A stretch of DNA of 64,000 nt, taken from positions 2,790,001-2,854,000 of the forward strand of contig JAGTWN010000004.1 in assembly GCA_018842655.1 (NCBI GenBank). Direction: 5' to 3'. This stretch comes from Candidatus Pantoea haifensis (GTDB lineage: Bacteria > Pseudomonadota > Gammaproteobacteria > Enterobacterales > Enterobacteriaceae). This document shows, piece by piece, positions 9,501 through 18,590 of the stretch. Positions within the stretch are counted from its first letter, which is position 1, and each line of letters starts with the position of its first letter. Under the pieces are notes generated by a model. That model was not told where the DNA came from, searched no databases, and worked only from the letters and a program-made list of their open reading frames with translations. The position numbers were made by a program, and so were the translations under genes.

Positions 9501-9997
9501 CAGACGTTTAACAGCTTTGCCATCATCACCACGTCATACAACTTGCCTTCACGCAGTGATGCCTGACGCCGTACCCCTTCCCGCTCAAAGCCGAGACGTT
9601 CATATAAGCGCAGTGCACGGTGATTATCGTGAAACACTTCCAGTTCGATGCGCGTTACGCCCAGCCAGTTTTGTGCATAATCGGTCGCCGTGCGAATCAG
9701 ACGTTCACCCACACCCCGTCCCGCATAAGTCGGATCGACACCAATGCCAAAGCTGATACAGTGGCGCGTGCGCGGTTTATTATCCACAAACAGCGTTAAC
9801 TCCCCTGCCATCTGGCCGTCAATTTCAGCAATAAAAGCGACATAGCCCTCCGCATCCATTTTTATAAATTTCTTTTCCCACGTGGCTACGCTTGGATAAG
9901 GCAACTGCAGTGTCCAGGGGTAAACGTCAGGGTGACTGTACAGACGCTGGTAAGCGGCAGCATCATGCGGTTCACGTCCACGAACGGTAATTTCCAT
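9500..9997 (-). CDS. GNAT-family N-acetyltransferase
   Basis: 165 residues of one acetyltransferase domain. The acetyl-CoA binding signature GVDPTYAGRGVGERLI (residues about 86-101; motif R-x-x-G-x-G/A type) and the C-terminal NHRALRLYERLGFEREG are clear. AGGAG precedes the ATG at 9997. It is similar to YhhY/SpeG-like small-molecule acetyltransferases, but the acceptor is unknown. It stands alone on the minus strand, divergent from an ABC exporter. Confidence 0.85.
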   Translation of the reverse strand: MEITVRGREPHDAAAYQRLYSHPDVYPWTLQLPYPSVATWEKKFIKMDAEGYVAFIAEIDGQMAGELTLFVDNKPRTRHCISFGIGVDPTYAGRGVGERLIRTATDYAQNWLGVTRIELEVFHDNHRALRLYERLGFEREGVRRQASLREGKLYDVVMMAKLLNV

Positions 9998-10068
9998 AGC
10001 GTCTCCTGTTAGCCAATCATCTTTATTGCACTAAGCTGTACTCTTCAGCGCACAGAAAGAGTGTTTCT

Positions 10069-11900
10069 ATGTTGTATCGCCGTTTTGAACGTTTTATCAA
10101 TGTTTTTCAGGATGCGCCCAGCGAAACACCGCCCGCGCAAGTGTGGCACTTTTATGCTTATTACCTGCGCCAGGTCTGGCCAAGTTTTGTCGCGCTACTG
10201 GTGGTAGGTCTGGCTTCAGCTCTGATTGAAGTGGCGCTGTTCAGCTATTTGAGCCGCATTATCGATATGGTTAACAACTCTACGCCTGCCAGCCTGTTTA
10301 GTGAAAACTGGCCCACTTTACTGTGGATGGGGTTTGTTGCCCTGATCCTGCGCCCAATATTTGTTGCGCTGCATGACATGCTGGTTCATCAAAACATCAA
10401 CCCCAACATGACCAGCATGCTGAACTGGCAGCACCATAATCATTTACTGCGACAAAGCTTAAACTTCTTCCAGAACGATTTTGCCGGTCGTATCGCCCAG
10501 CGCATAATTCAAACCGGCAATGCACTCCGTGATTCGGCTGTCCAGCTGGCGGAGGCCATCTGGCATGTGCTGATTTATGTCATCACTTCGCTGGTGCTGT
10601 TTGCAGAAGTTGACTGGCGCTTAATGATACCTCTCATCATCTGGATCCTGGCTTACAGCGCCTCGTTGCGCTACTTCGTGCCGCGCGTTAAAGCGCGTTC
10701 TGTTATATCCGCCCAGGCTCGCTCGAAACTCATGGGCACAATTGTTGATGGTTATACCAATATTGCGACCATTAAACTCTTCGCACACAGTAAGTTAGAA
10801 CGCAAGTACGCACGCCAGGCGATTCAGGAACTGACGGAAAAATCCCACTTTACCAGCCGTATGGTCAGTGGCATGGATATCACGCTCTCCGCGCTAAACG
10901 GCCTGCTGATCGTATCAACGTCAGGGCTGGCACTCTGGTTGTGGAGTCAGTCGCTGATCAGCGTAGGTGCCATTGCGCTGACCAGCGGGTTAGTGATTCG
11001 CCTGGTTAACATGTCTGGCTGGATCATGTGGGTTGTTAACGGCATCTTTGAAAACATTGGCATGGTGCAGGATGGCGTAACGACAATTGCCCAGCCCATT
11101 AGCGTGCAGGATGCGCCACAGGCGCAGGCACTCAAAGTGCCACACGGCAATATTCGCTTTGAAAATGTAATCTTCGATTATGGTGATGGCCGTCAGGTGA
11201 TTAATCGCCTTAATCTCGACATCAGACCGGGCGAGAAGATCGGCCTGATTGGCCCGTCTGGTGCCGGGAAATCGACGCTGGTAAATCTGTTGCTGCGCCT
11301 GTATGACCTGAATGGCGGGCGCATCATGATTGATGACCAGAATATCGCGGAAGTGACGCAGGAGAGTCTGCGCAGCCAGATTGGCATGATCACACAGGAT
11401 ACGTCGCTGCTGCACCGTTCGATTCGTGAGAATCTGTTGTATGGCCGCCCGGATGCCAGCGAGGAGGAGTTACTCACGGCTATTCATCGCGCCCGTGCAG
11501 ACGAATTTATTCCGCTGCTATCCGATACACAAGGCCGCACCGGGCTGGATGCCCAGGTAGGTGAGCGCGGCGTCAAGCTCTCCGGTGGTCAGCGCCAGCG
11601 TGTCGCCATTGCACGTGTACTGCTAAAAGATGCGCCGATCCTGATCATGGATGAAGCGACCTCCGCGCTCGACTCGGAAGTGGAAGCGGCTATCCAGGAA
11701 AGCCTCGAATCGTTGATGGAAGGTAAAACGGTGATTGCTATTGCGCACCGCTTGTCCACCATTGCCAAAATGGATCGTTTAGTGGTGCTGCAAAAAGGTG
11801 AAATTGTTGAGATAGGTAGCCACCACGAACTGCTGGAGAAAAACGGGCTGTACGCCCGCTTGTGGCAGCATCAGACTGGGGGTTTGTCGGCGTCGATTAA
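10069..11900 (+). CDS. ABC exporter half-transporter (membrane domain fused to ATPase), frame break at the last codons
   Basis: Type IV (MDR-like) half-transporter. The transmembrane domain spans residues about 35-330 and the ATPase about 350-600. Walker A is GPSGAGKST (about 394), the signature LSGGQRQR (about 503), Walker B ILIMDEATSAL and the switch IAHRLST. It should work as a dimer exporting a lipid, peptide or drug. As read, the frame passes the natural end and runs antisense through the convergent gene to 12033. At 11878-11882 there are five G; six would end the protein at HQTGGFVGVD with a TAA at 11898-11900. That stop interlocks with the stop of the convergent gene (11897). The restored length is 610 aa, usual for the family. 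Confidence 0.85.
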
Positions 11901-13021
11901 TCGCCTCGTCGATAAGGCAAGGCATCGCGCGCCTCATCAGCCCATGCGCGCATGCCCTCCCTTTCCTGCTGAAGAAAGTCGTCAACGGCATCACGCAATC
12001 CCGGATGCAATAAGTAATGCCATGATTGCGTAATTTGTGGCTCAAAGCCGCGCACCAGCTTGTGTTCTCCCTGCGCGCCTGCATCGAAACGCTGCAATCC
12101 TTCGGCAATCGCAAAATCCATTCCCTGATAGAAACAGGTTTCAAAGTGCAGCCGATCAAATTCAGCCAGACAGCCCCAGTAACGCCCATACAGCGTGGTA
12201 CTGTCCTTCAGATAAAACGCCATTGCCGCCGGTTGCTGTTGCAGATGCGCAATCACCACATGAATATTTTGCGGCATACGCTCTGCCAGCAAGCTGAAGA
12301 AATTGCGCGTTAAATAGGGACGCTGTCCACGCACCGCGTAGGTGTTGGCGTAGCAGGTATAAACAAAGTCCCACTGATCCTCACGCAGCCGATCACCCTC
12401 ATAGCCGCTAAATTCAAATCCACTCTGTAACATCTGTTCGCGCTCTTTACGCAACTGTTTACGCTTGCGCGACATCAGCGTATCGAGAAAATCCTGGAAA
12501 TCACGATAGCCGCGATTGTGCCAGTGATACTGGCAGCCGAGCCGCGCCAGCCAGTCAGGTGCGTTTTCCAGCAGCAGGTTAGCCTGTGCGTCGGTAAAGT
12601 TTATGTGCGCTCCGCTCAGGCCATTTCTCAGTAGCGTGTCTGGCAAGGCGGCCAGCAGTTGCTCTGCGGCACCCGGATTGCCCAGTAAGCGTGCGCCGGT
12701 CACCGGACTATAGGGGATCGCACCGAGCCATTTTGGATAATAGTGAATACCTGCCCGCTGGCTGGCATCCGCCCATGCATGGTCAAATACATATTCGCCC
12801 CACGAATTGCGTTTGCGATAACCCGGTATCGCTGCCGTGAGCAGGCCGTTCTCGCGCCACAGCAGGTGATCGGGCTGCCAGCCCGTTTCAGCGCGCACAC
12901 TGCCGCTTTCCTCAAGCGTGAGTAAAAAGGCATGGCGTAAAAAAGGCTGATCGTCAGGTAACAGCGCATCCCACTCGGCGGCAGAGACCTCTGCTAACGA
13001 AGAAAGGTGAAACAGCGACAT
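11897..13021 (-). CDS. FemAB-like / GNAT-fold protein of the PF04339 (DUF482) family
   Basis: 374 residues from the ATG at 13021 (MSLFHLSSL), chosen over a longer frame because GGAG is six bases upstream. The protein matches the peptidogalycan-biosysnthesis/recognition family PF04339 (GNAT fold, FemAB-like). It has the conserved FLRHAFLLTLEESGSV near the N-terminus, SRKRKQLRKERE in the middle and FDAGAQGEHKLVRGFEP near the C-terminus. The biochemical function is not established; aminoacyl or acyl transfer is a guess from the fold. It is convergent with the ABC exporter, with overlapping stop codons once the exporter frame is corrected. Confidence 0.8.
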   Translation of the reverse strand: MSLFHLSSLAEVSAAEWDALLPDDQPFLRHAFLLTLEESGSVRAETGWQPDHLLWRENGLLTAAIPGYRKRNSWGEYVFDHAWADASQRAGIHYYPKWLGAIPYSPVTGARLLGNPGAAEQLLAALPDTLLRNGLSGAHINFTDAQANLLLENAPDWLARLGCQYHWHNRGYRDFQDFLDTLMSRKRKQLRKEREQMLQSGFEFSGYEGDRLREDQWDFVYTCYANTYAVRGQRPYLTRNFFSLLAERMPQNIHVVIAHLQQQPAAMAFYLKDSTTLYGRYWGCLAEFDRLHFETCFYQGMDFAIAEGLQRFDAGAQGEHKLVRGFEPQITQSWHYLLHPGLRDAVDDFLQQEREGMRAWADEARDALPYRRGD

Positions 13022-13163
13022 TAACAACTCCAGACAAGAACGGGAAAGATCAGTCAAGCAGGTTTTGCTGCACAGGGAAAGCATCAGGGCACGCAATGTG
13101 AAGGCTGCGGGCCACTGGCACACGCCGTATACTCAGCAGAGATGATGACGGCCAGAGAATAAG

Positions 13164-14062
13164 ATGGATCGACTCGATTGTGACCGAATGTTTGTGGCGG
13201 TGCTGGAAACGGGGAGCTTTTCTGCCGCGGCGATGCGACTGGGCACCAGCAGCGGCCAGGCTTCTAAACTGGTATCAAAACTGGAGCAGCAGCTTGGCGT
13301 ACAGCTATTCAAACGCAGCACCCGTGCACTGTCGCCGACTGACGTCGGGCAGACCTATTATGAACGTGTAAAACATTTGCTGGAGGCTTTCGATACGCTT
13401 GACGCCACGGTGCGTGAAAGTGCCAGCACGCCCACAGGCCGCCTGAAGATAAGCGCGCCCGGTACGTTTGGTACCGCCGTGCTCTCTGCTGTACTGGTTG
13501 CCTTTGCTAAGCGTTATCCGCTGATTGAACTGGATGTGAGTTTTTCTGATCGCGCCGTGAATATTGTCGACGAAGGGTTTGATTTAGCGATTCGTATTGG
13601 CAATCTGAGTGACAGTAGTCTGATTGCGCGCAAGCTGGGCGAGGTGCATGTGCGCGTTGCCGCCGCGCCGGTCTATTTAGAACATTTCGGCACGCCGCAG
13701 CACTGGCGTGACATCGCTCAACATCAATGTATTACGGACACCAATTTTCGCGATCCCTGGCACTGGCCGTTCGCCAGTTGTCACGGCGAAATAGTCACGA
13801 TACCGATCCGGGGCCGTTTAAGATTTGCGAACACCGAGGCCTGTCTGCAAGCTGCGGTAGCCGGGTTGGGCATTGCCCGGCTACCCGGTTTTATTGCCGC
13901 TCCCGCCGTGCAGCGCGGAGACATTGTTCCGTTGCTGGAAAATTTTGAGATCCCCCGCTCGGACTGTTTGCACTCTACCCACCGGCTCGTCATCTGGCAC
14001 AAAAATCACGCCTGTTAATCGATTTTTTAGTGGATCACTTTGTGCACTACCCGCTTAGCTGA
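13164..14062 (+). CDS. LysR-family transcriptional regulator, C-terminal frame break in a C run
   Basis: The DNA-binding domain is residues about 1-60 (HTH SFSAAAMRLGTSSGQASKLVSKLEQQ), followed by a LysR substrate domain. As read, the last 20 residues are HSTHRLVIWHKNHAC-like and the frame ends at 14018. The other frame carries the expected family ending GLFALYPPARHLAQKSRLLIDFLVDHF and stops at 14062. The shift lies in five C at 13952-13956 (six needed: EIPPLGLFAL). The restored length is 299 aa. It precedes, on the same strand, a glutathionyl-hydroquinone reductase and an esterase, which it may control. Confidence 0.8.
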
Positions 14063-14161
14063 TTCCTTCCAAAATGGAAGGGATCATTACCGCTTTGCCC
14101 GGATTATCACCAAACGGGTCGCACGTTAAGCTGCCACTCATTATCAATGAGGAGTGATGCG

Positions 14162-15103
14162 ATGTTAGTGAACGGTAAGTGGAGTGCAGAATGGCATCCG
14201 GTGCAGGCCACCGATAAACAAGGCGGTTTTGTCCGTCAAACCTCTTCTTTTCGTCACTGGATCAGCAGCGATGGATCAACTAAGTTCGCTGCCGAACCGG
14301 ATCGTTATCATCTTTATGTGGCACTGATCTGCCCGTGGGCATCGCGGACATTAATCGCCCGCAAGCTTAAAGGATTAACATCGCTGATTAGCGTCTCCGT
14401 GGTTGAACCCCAGTTAGGCGAACAAGGCTGGCGCTTCGGTGATTATCCCGGCGCAAACCGTGACACGTTAAATAACGCTGAATACCTTTACGAACTCTAT
14501 ACGCGCGCGGAGGCTGGCTTCACCGGTCGCGCTACCGTTCCGGTGCTGTGGGACAAACAGAACGGCACTATCGTCAGTAACGAATCGGCTGATATTGTGC
14601 GCATGTTTAACAGCGGTTTTGGCACCCTGGCAGATAACCGTATTGATCTCTATCCTGACAATTTGCGCAGCGAGATTGATGCGCTGAATGAGCAGATCTA
14701 TCCGCGGCTGAACAATGGCGTCTATCGCACGGGCTTCGCCACCACGCAAATCAGTTATCAGCAGGCGTTTAACGATGTGTTTGCCCAACTGGATGAACTG
14801 GAGCAGCGACTCAGTGATGGCCGTACTTTCCTGCTGGGCGAGCGCATTACGGAGGCCGATATCCGGCTGTTTGTTACTCTGATCCGTTTCGATGCGGCTT
14901 ATCATGGCTTATTTAAATGTAATCAACGTCGGCTGCGTGACTATCCGTTGCTCAATCGCTATCTGAAAAGTATGTTGTCCGTCTCTGGCGTACGTGAAAC
15001 GGTGAATATCGATCATATCAAACAGGGTTACTACTCTATTAAGGCGCTAAACCCAAACGGCATTGTGCCTGCGGGACCAGATATGAGTGATTACGGCTTT
15101 TAA
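14162..15103 (+). CDS. Glutathionyl-hydroquinone reductase (YqjG/ECM4-type glutathione transferase)
   Basis: 313 residues from the ATG at 14162 (GAGGAG seven bases upstream). The N-terminal thioredoxin-like domain has the catalytic motif CPWASR (residues about 57-62), whose Cys reduces glutathionyl-hydroquinones. TVPVLWDKQNGTIVSNESADI and the C-terminal ITEADIRLF complete the omega-like GST signature. E. coli YqjG shares the same architecture, but this copy differs enough that orthology is not certain. The next gene, an esterase, starts 10 bp later with its ribosome site overlapping this stop, so the pair is an operon. It is cytoplasmic. Confidence 0.85.
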   Translation: MLVNGKWSAEWHPVQATDKQGGFVRQTSSFRHWISSDGSTKFAAEPDRYHLYVALICPWASRTLIARKLKGLTSLISVSVVEPQLGEQGWRFGDYPGANRDTLNNAEYLYELYTRAEAGFTGRATVPVLWDKQNGTIVSNESADIVRMFNSGFGTLADNRIDLYPDNLRSEIDALNEQIYPRLNNGVYRTGFATTQISYQQAFNDVFAQLDELEQRLSDGRTFLLGERITEADIRLFVTLIRFDAAYHGLFKCNQRRLRDYPLLNRYLKSMLSVSGVRETVNIDHIKQGYYSIKALNPNGIVPAGPDMSDYGF

Positions 15104-15113
15104 GGAGTCAACA

Positions 15114-15719
15114 ATGGCAAAAGCGTTGGTTGTTTTTCTGCATGGTGTAGGCAGCGATGGCGATGATCTCGCACCGATTGGACAACACTGGATGCCCTTA
15201 TTGCCCGATGTTGTGTTTGCTGCCCCCAATGCACCCTACGCTTTTGAGCAGGGTTTTGGCTATCAGTGGTTTAGCCTGACGGATGTGACGGTTGAAAATC
15301 GCCCTCAACGCGTGCGTAAGGCCCGTGCCGCCTTTGATGCCACGCTCAGCGAGATGATGGCGCAGCACGACCTGGCGAATCAGTGGGAAAAATTGATTCT
15401 GGTTGGCTTCTCTCAAGGCTCGATTATGGCGCTGGATGCGCTGGCTGAGGGACGTTATCCGCTGGCAGGCGTGGTTGCCTTCTCAGGTCGCCTGGCGTTC
15501 GATGGTGCGCTGACGCCACGGCCCTATACGCCTGCACTACTGATACATGGGCGTGCGGATGAGGTTATTCCGTGGCGTGAAAGCGAATCGGCGGCGTTGC
15601 GGCTGAAAAGTGCCGACGTGCCTACCGAAACGCTGTTTGAACCGACAACCGGCCACACCATTTCATCACAAGGTGTAATGCGCGCCGCAGCGTTTATCGC
15701 TCAGTGTTTGCAGGATTAA
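15114..15719 (+). CDS. Carboxylesterase/phospholipase-like alpha/beta hydrolase
   Basis: 201 residues. FLHGVGSDGDDL (oxyanion loop), GFSQGS (nucleophile Ser about residue 104), an Asp in HGRADEVIPW and a His in TTGHTIS form the catalytic triad of the PF02230 carboxylesterase family (YpfH-like). There is no signal peptide. The start at 15114 has AAGGAG nine bases upstream, overlapping the stop of the preceding GST gene. The natural ester is unknown. Confidence 0.85.
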   Translation: MAKALVVFLHGVGSDGDDLAPIGQHWMPLLPDVVFAAPNAPYAFEQGFGYQWFSLTDVTVENRPQRVRKARAAFDATLSEMMAQHDLANQWEKLILVGFSQGSIMALDALAEGRYPLAGVVAFSGRLAFDGALTPRPYTPALLIHGRADEVIPWRESESAALRLKSADVPTETLFEPTTGHTISSQGVMRAAAFIAQCLQD

Positions 15720-16531
15720 GGCCAGTAACGATTTAGCGCACGCCACGCCTGTTGAGCGGCCTCGGCAGGCGGCAAGCGTTTTAGCGCGTCATTAAAGACT
15801 TCAATACCCACCGGTCCCTGATAGCCTGCGCTTTTCAACTTATCGACAAAATGCTCGATTTCGATAATGCCGTCGCCTGGTAATAAACGCTGATGACGCG
15901 CCATATCCATCAGCGCCTCTTTGTTCTGCGACGGTTTTTCAGCCATGTCGCATAACTGCACTTCATAAATGCGATCGGCAGGAATGCCATCCAGTTGTGA
16001 CGCATCGCCACCCAGCGCACAGATGTGGAACAGGTCGATGACCAAACCGATGTTGGGCTGATCGAGCCGCTGCAAGCGTTCCCAGGCCAGGGGCAAACTA
16101 TTATCAACACGACACCACGCCATCGGCTCATACATGATGCGCATGTTGTAACGTGCCGCTTCGGAAGCCATCCAGCGCAAGTCATCGTCGATGCGTTCAG
16201 CGATACAATCTTCACGTGTTGTCGCCGGGGCCTGAATAGTGTCGCAGCCCAGTGCCTGAGCAATCTGGATAAACTGCCGCAGCTCTTCGCGCTTCTGAAC
16301 CCGTAAGCCATCCGATGCGCCGGTAAAATCGCGCAAAACTTGCAGGTTAGTAAAACCAATCTGCTGCTGACCGGCAAACTGCGCTAACGCTGCTGCACTT
16401 TGTTCGCAGGCTTGCACATCCTCACGCCAAATTTCGACCTGGTCAAAACCTGCAGCCCGTGCCGCCTGTAATTTCTGCGCAGGCCCACCGTTTAACAGCA
16501 CCAGGTTAAGGAATTTAGGGTTGTGGCTCAT
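15716..16531 (-). CDS. Xylose-isomerase-like TIM-barrel protein (sugar phosphate isomerase/epimerase family)
   Basis: 271 residues from the ATG at 16531 (AGGAG upstream). The fold family is AP_endonuc_2 / IolE. Metal-ligand candidates are the Glu in IMYEPMAW, the Asp-x-x-His in IDLFHICALGGD, the Glu in YEVQLCD and the Glu in GIEVFND. The ending LLPGDGIIEIEHFVDKL...GYQGPVGIEVFND resembles 3-dehydroshikimate dehydratase-type members as well as IolE/IolI, so the reaction cannot be fixed. It overlaps the convergent esterase by four bases. Confidence 0.7.
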   Translation of the reverse strand: MSHNPKFLNLVLLNGGPAQKLQAARAAGFDQVEIWREDVQACEQSAAALAQFAGQQQIGFTNLQVLRDFTGASDGLRVQKREELRQFIQIAQALGCDTIQAPATTREDCIAERIDDDLRWMASEAARYNMRIMYEPMAWCRVDNSLPLAWERLQRLDQPNIGLVIDLFHICALGGDASQLDGIPADRIYEVQLCDMAEKPSQNKEALMDMARHQRLLPGDGIIEIEHFVDKLKSAGYQGPVGIEVFNDALKRLPPAEAAQQAWRALNRYWP

Positions 16532-16667
16532 CAACGTGCTCCTTAATCGTCCGGAATAATCGGTGACTGTGTCTGATACTGTCGCGCCTGGTCGTGCCGC
16601 GCTTTACAGAACCTGACACAGTATCTACCTCTGAAGTGTTATTTCAAGCGCGATGTGATAAAGGGGT

Positions 16668-17045
16668 TTAGCCCAGCGCATTCACCAGCGCAAAACCGGC
16701 AAACGTCATCAGCAATGAACCGACAACATGGATCAGTACACTCGACATGGCCCAAAGGTATTTACCTGATTGTAGCAGCACGACAATTTCAGCAGAAAAG
16801 GTCGAAAAAGTGGTCAGGCCGCCACACAGGCCAGTGACGATCAGCAGCTTCCAGGCTTGATCAATATGCGGATGTTTAACGAACCACGCCAGCGCGGCAC
16901 CAATAATGAAACCGCCCGTCAGGTTAACCATTAAGGTGCCGGGCGGCAGACTGGGGAACAGTGCGTTGAAACGTAGCGAAATTAACCAGCGTAATGAGCA
17001 ACCGACTGCGCCGCCGATCATAACGGCGAAAAGAGACTTCAACAT
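16668..17045 (-). CDS. crcB: Fluoride-specific ion channel CrcB (Fluc)
   Basis: 125 residues with four membrane helices. The hallmark sequences are GGAVGCSLRWLIS at the N-terminus, GTLMVNLTGGFIIG (residues about 36-49, with the pore Asn) and GLCGGLTTFSTFSAE (about 73-87, with the conserved Phe box and Na+ site). It exports fluoride as a dual-topology dimer in the inner membrane. A partial match to a fluoride riboswitch lies in the 5' leader (17140-17215), which fits its usual control. Confidence 0.95.
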   Translation of the reverse strand: MLKSLFAVMIGGAVGCSLRWLISLRFNALFPSLPPGTLMVNLTGGFIIGAALAWFVKHPHIDQAWKLLIVTGLCGGLTTFSTFSAEIVVLLQSGKYLWAMSSVLIHVVGSLLMTFAGFALVNALG

Positions 17046-17139
17046 GGAACAGGCTCCTGATGGCTGTTTAAGTGCAGGGCCAGTGTGACGGGAAACATAC
17101 TGCCTGACACATCCGCTCCTGCAACAAGATTACGGTTTA

Positions 17140-17215
17140 TGTCAGGCGTCATCAGCTGCGAGTAATACCCGCAGGCGGTTGGAGATGGTGGAGCGCCCTT
17201 ATCTTAAGCCGATGA
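17140..17215 (-). promoter_or_regulatory. Candidate fluoride (crcB-motif) riboswitch, 5' part uncertain
   Basis: On the minus strand, the block AACCGCCTGCGGG...CTCGCAGCTGATGACGCCTG lies about 100 nt before the crcB start. AACCGC and CTGATG-n-CGCC are the conserved halves of the crcB motif, joined by a CTGCG/CGCAG stem. The upstream strand that should read GG-GATGG and pair with CGCC is only weakly present (GGGCGCTCCACC). It directly abuts the 3' end of the orphan gene at 17204, so the aptamer may be degenerate or cut by the AT-rich insertion. Confidence 0.5.
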
Positions 17216-17674
17216 TAATACGATGTAATGTATAGGCTGGCAACTCAGCAAACAGAAAAATATACTTAAAAAAGAGCGGCATCCTCGGGCATTATTATTT
17301 TTCTGGCACGGCAAAATCTCTTTTTCCCTTTGCGTTTCATTTACGCAGGCATTATTCGCAGAGAAAGATGGTCCTATAGAATAATAACCATCACTGTTAG
17401 GCATAATAAAATCTAGCTTATCTAGAAAGACATTATACTTATTTATTTTCTGAAAACTCTCATCTATCTTTTTGCTATAACTGGTTTTATCTGCACTGTG
17501 ACAAGTGTTGTTCATTTTGTAATTATTCACCTGTAGGGTAAAAGACGCATGTATATTTTTAAATGAAATAATCTTGTGAGCTAATGTCGCATATTTTGGC
17601 GCATGTAACGCCAGCTTAAAAGCAGCATTACTGCTATTACAAAGCGTTGCCCGTAAATAATTAACTATTTGCAT
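17204..17674 (-). CDS. Orphan protein, paralogue A (shared N-terminus IV-YLRATLCNSS)
   Basis: 156 residues from the ATG at 17674; AGGA at normal spacing supports this over an upstream in-frame ATG. I recognise no family. The first 40 residues, MQIVNYLRATLCNSSNAAFK and on to IISFKN, are nearly the same as in the neighbour at 17875-18333. After that the two diverge. There is no signal peptide; the C-terminal 20 residues are hydrophobic. Base composition is clearly AT-rich compared with flanking genes, suggesting recent acquisition. The stop lies only a few bases from the crcB leader. Confidence 0.6.
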   Translation of the reverse strand: MQIVNYLRATLCNSSNAAFKLALHAPKYATLAHKIISFKNIHASFTLQVNNYKMNNTCHSADKTSYSKKIDESFQKINKYNVFLDKLDFIMPNSDGYYSIGPSFSANNACVNETQREKEILPCQKNNNARGCRSFLSIFFCLLSCQPIHYIVLSSA

Positions 17675-17874
17675 ATCATCCTCATGCATGTGAGTGAATT
17701 ACCGCAAACGCTCGCGGCAGTTCACTGATTTAAAATGTAAAAATTAAGATACCTGCCAGAATTTAATGGTAATCAAATTATCACGATCTCTTTTCATACT
17801 GATATAAGGGGCCTGATAATGCTTAATCCTGTATTTTTAGCAGCATCGAAAGCGTGTACAATAATAATTCTGCT

Positions 17875-18333
17875 TTATACGTTAAGGGATGATTTGGGAA
17901 CATTTTCCGTCCACACTAAAACGGGTATACTTAAACCTTTCGTTAAGGCAGCATTTTCACGCATCGGCTGTTGATTTTTTATATCCGTAACATTCATTCT
18001 ATTCCAGTGAACATTTTTCCACGATGAAGAAACCGTTAACTCATTAGCAAAATCATGCTTAACGTTAATTTCAGACAGGCCTTTCAAAAAAGAATCATAC
18101 TTCTTTATTTCATTGGCCACTTTATTTTCTTTGGATTGCTTTAAATAAGCGCGTGACAGAGGTGAATGATGCTGCACTTTATTAAAAGATTGCAGCTTTA
18201 ATTTGGCCCTACTATTTTTAGCTGAGATAATACTTTTTGCCAGATTGGCATACTTTGGTGAGTCTACGGCAAGGTTATATGCAGCAATACTACTATTACA
18301 AAGCGTTGCACGAAGGTAACTGACTATAGGCAT
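17875..18333 (-). CDS. Orphan protein, paralogue B (shared N-terminus IV-YLRATLCNSS)
   Basis: 152 residues. The N-terminus MPIVSYLRATLCNSSIAAYN...PKYANLAKSIISAKN matches paralogue A, and the DNA around the starts is also similar (both read TTACAAAGCGTTGC at the same codons). The middle is Lys/Ser-rich and the C-terminus unrelated to paralogue A. AGGA precedes the ATG. No membrane segment or signal peptide. The AT-rich codon usage sets it apart from its neighbours. Function unknown; a conserved head with a variable tail is seen in some secreted effectors and toxins, but nothing else here proves that. Confidence 0.6.
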   Translation of the reverse strand: MPIVSYLRATLCNSSIAAYNLAVDSPKYANLAKSIISAKNSRAKLKLQSFNKVQHHSPLSRAYLKQSKENKVANEIKKYDSFLKGLSEINVKHDFANELTVSSSWKNVHWNRMNVTDIKNQQPMRENAALTKGLSIPVLVWTENVPKSSLNV

Positions 18334-18590
18334 ATAATATCCTGATTTTCAAGAGTAAGTTTAACGGCATATCACTAATTACTTTATTGATTATTGAGAT
18401 AATAAAATATTAAAAAACGCCTGGGACTGCCTTAATCTCAGTGGCATACTGAAATATAACAGACCGCATCACTTGTTTTACTGGTTTAAAATCAATAAGT
18501 TAAATACAAAAGGCACTGTTGCTCATTTTTTATCTTGAGTTTAAAACAGAAAAATTGATCACATATCGATAAACCTGTGGTGGAAAGCTA

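Noticed and set aside
11901-12033. C-terminal extension of the ABC exporter running antisense through the neighbouring gene
   Set aside because: It arises from one missing G at 11878-11882; the corrected end coincides with the convergent stop codon and the family's normal C-terminus.
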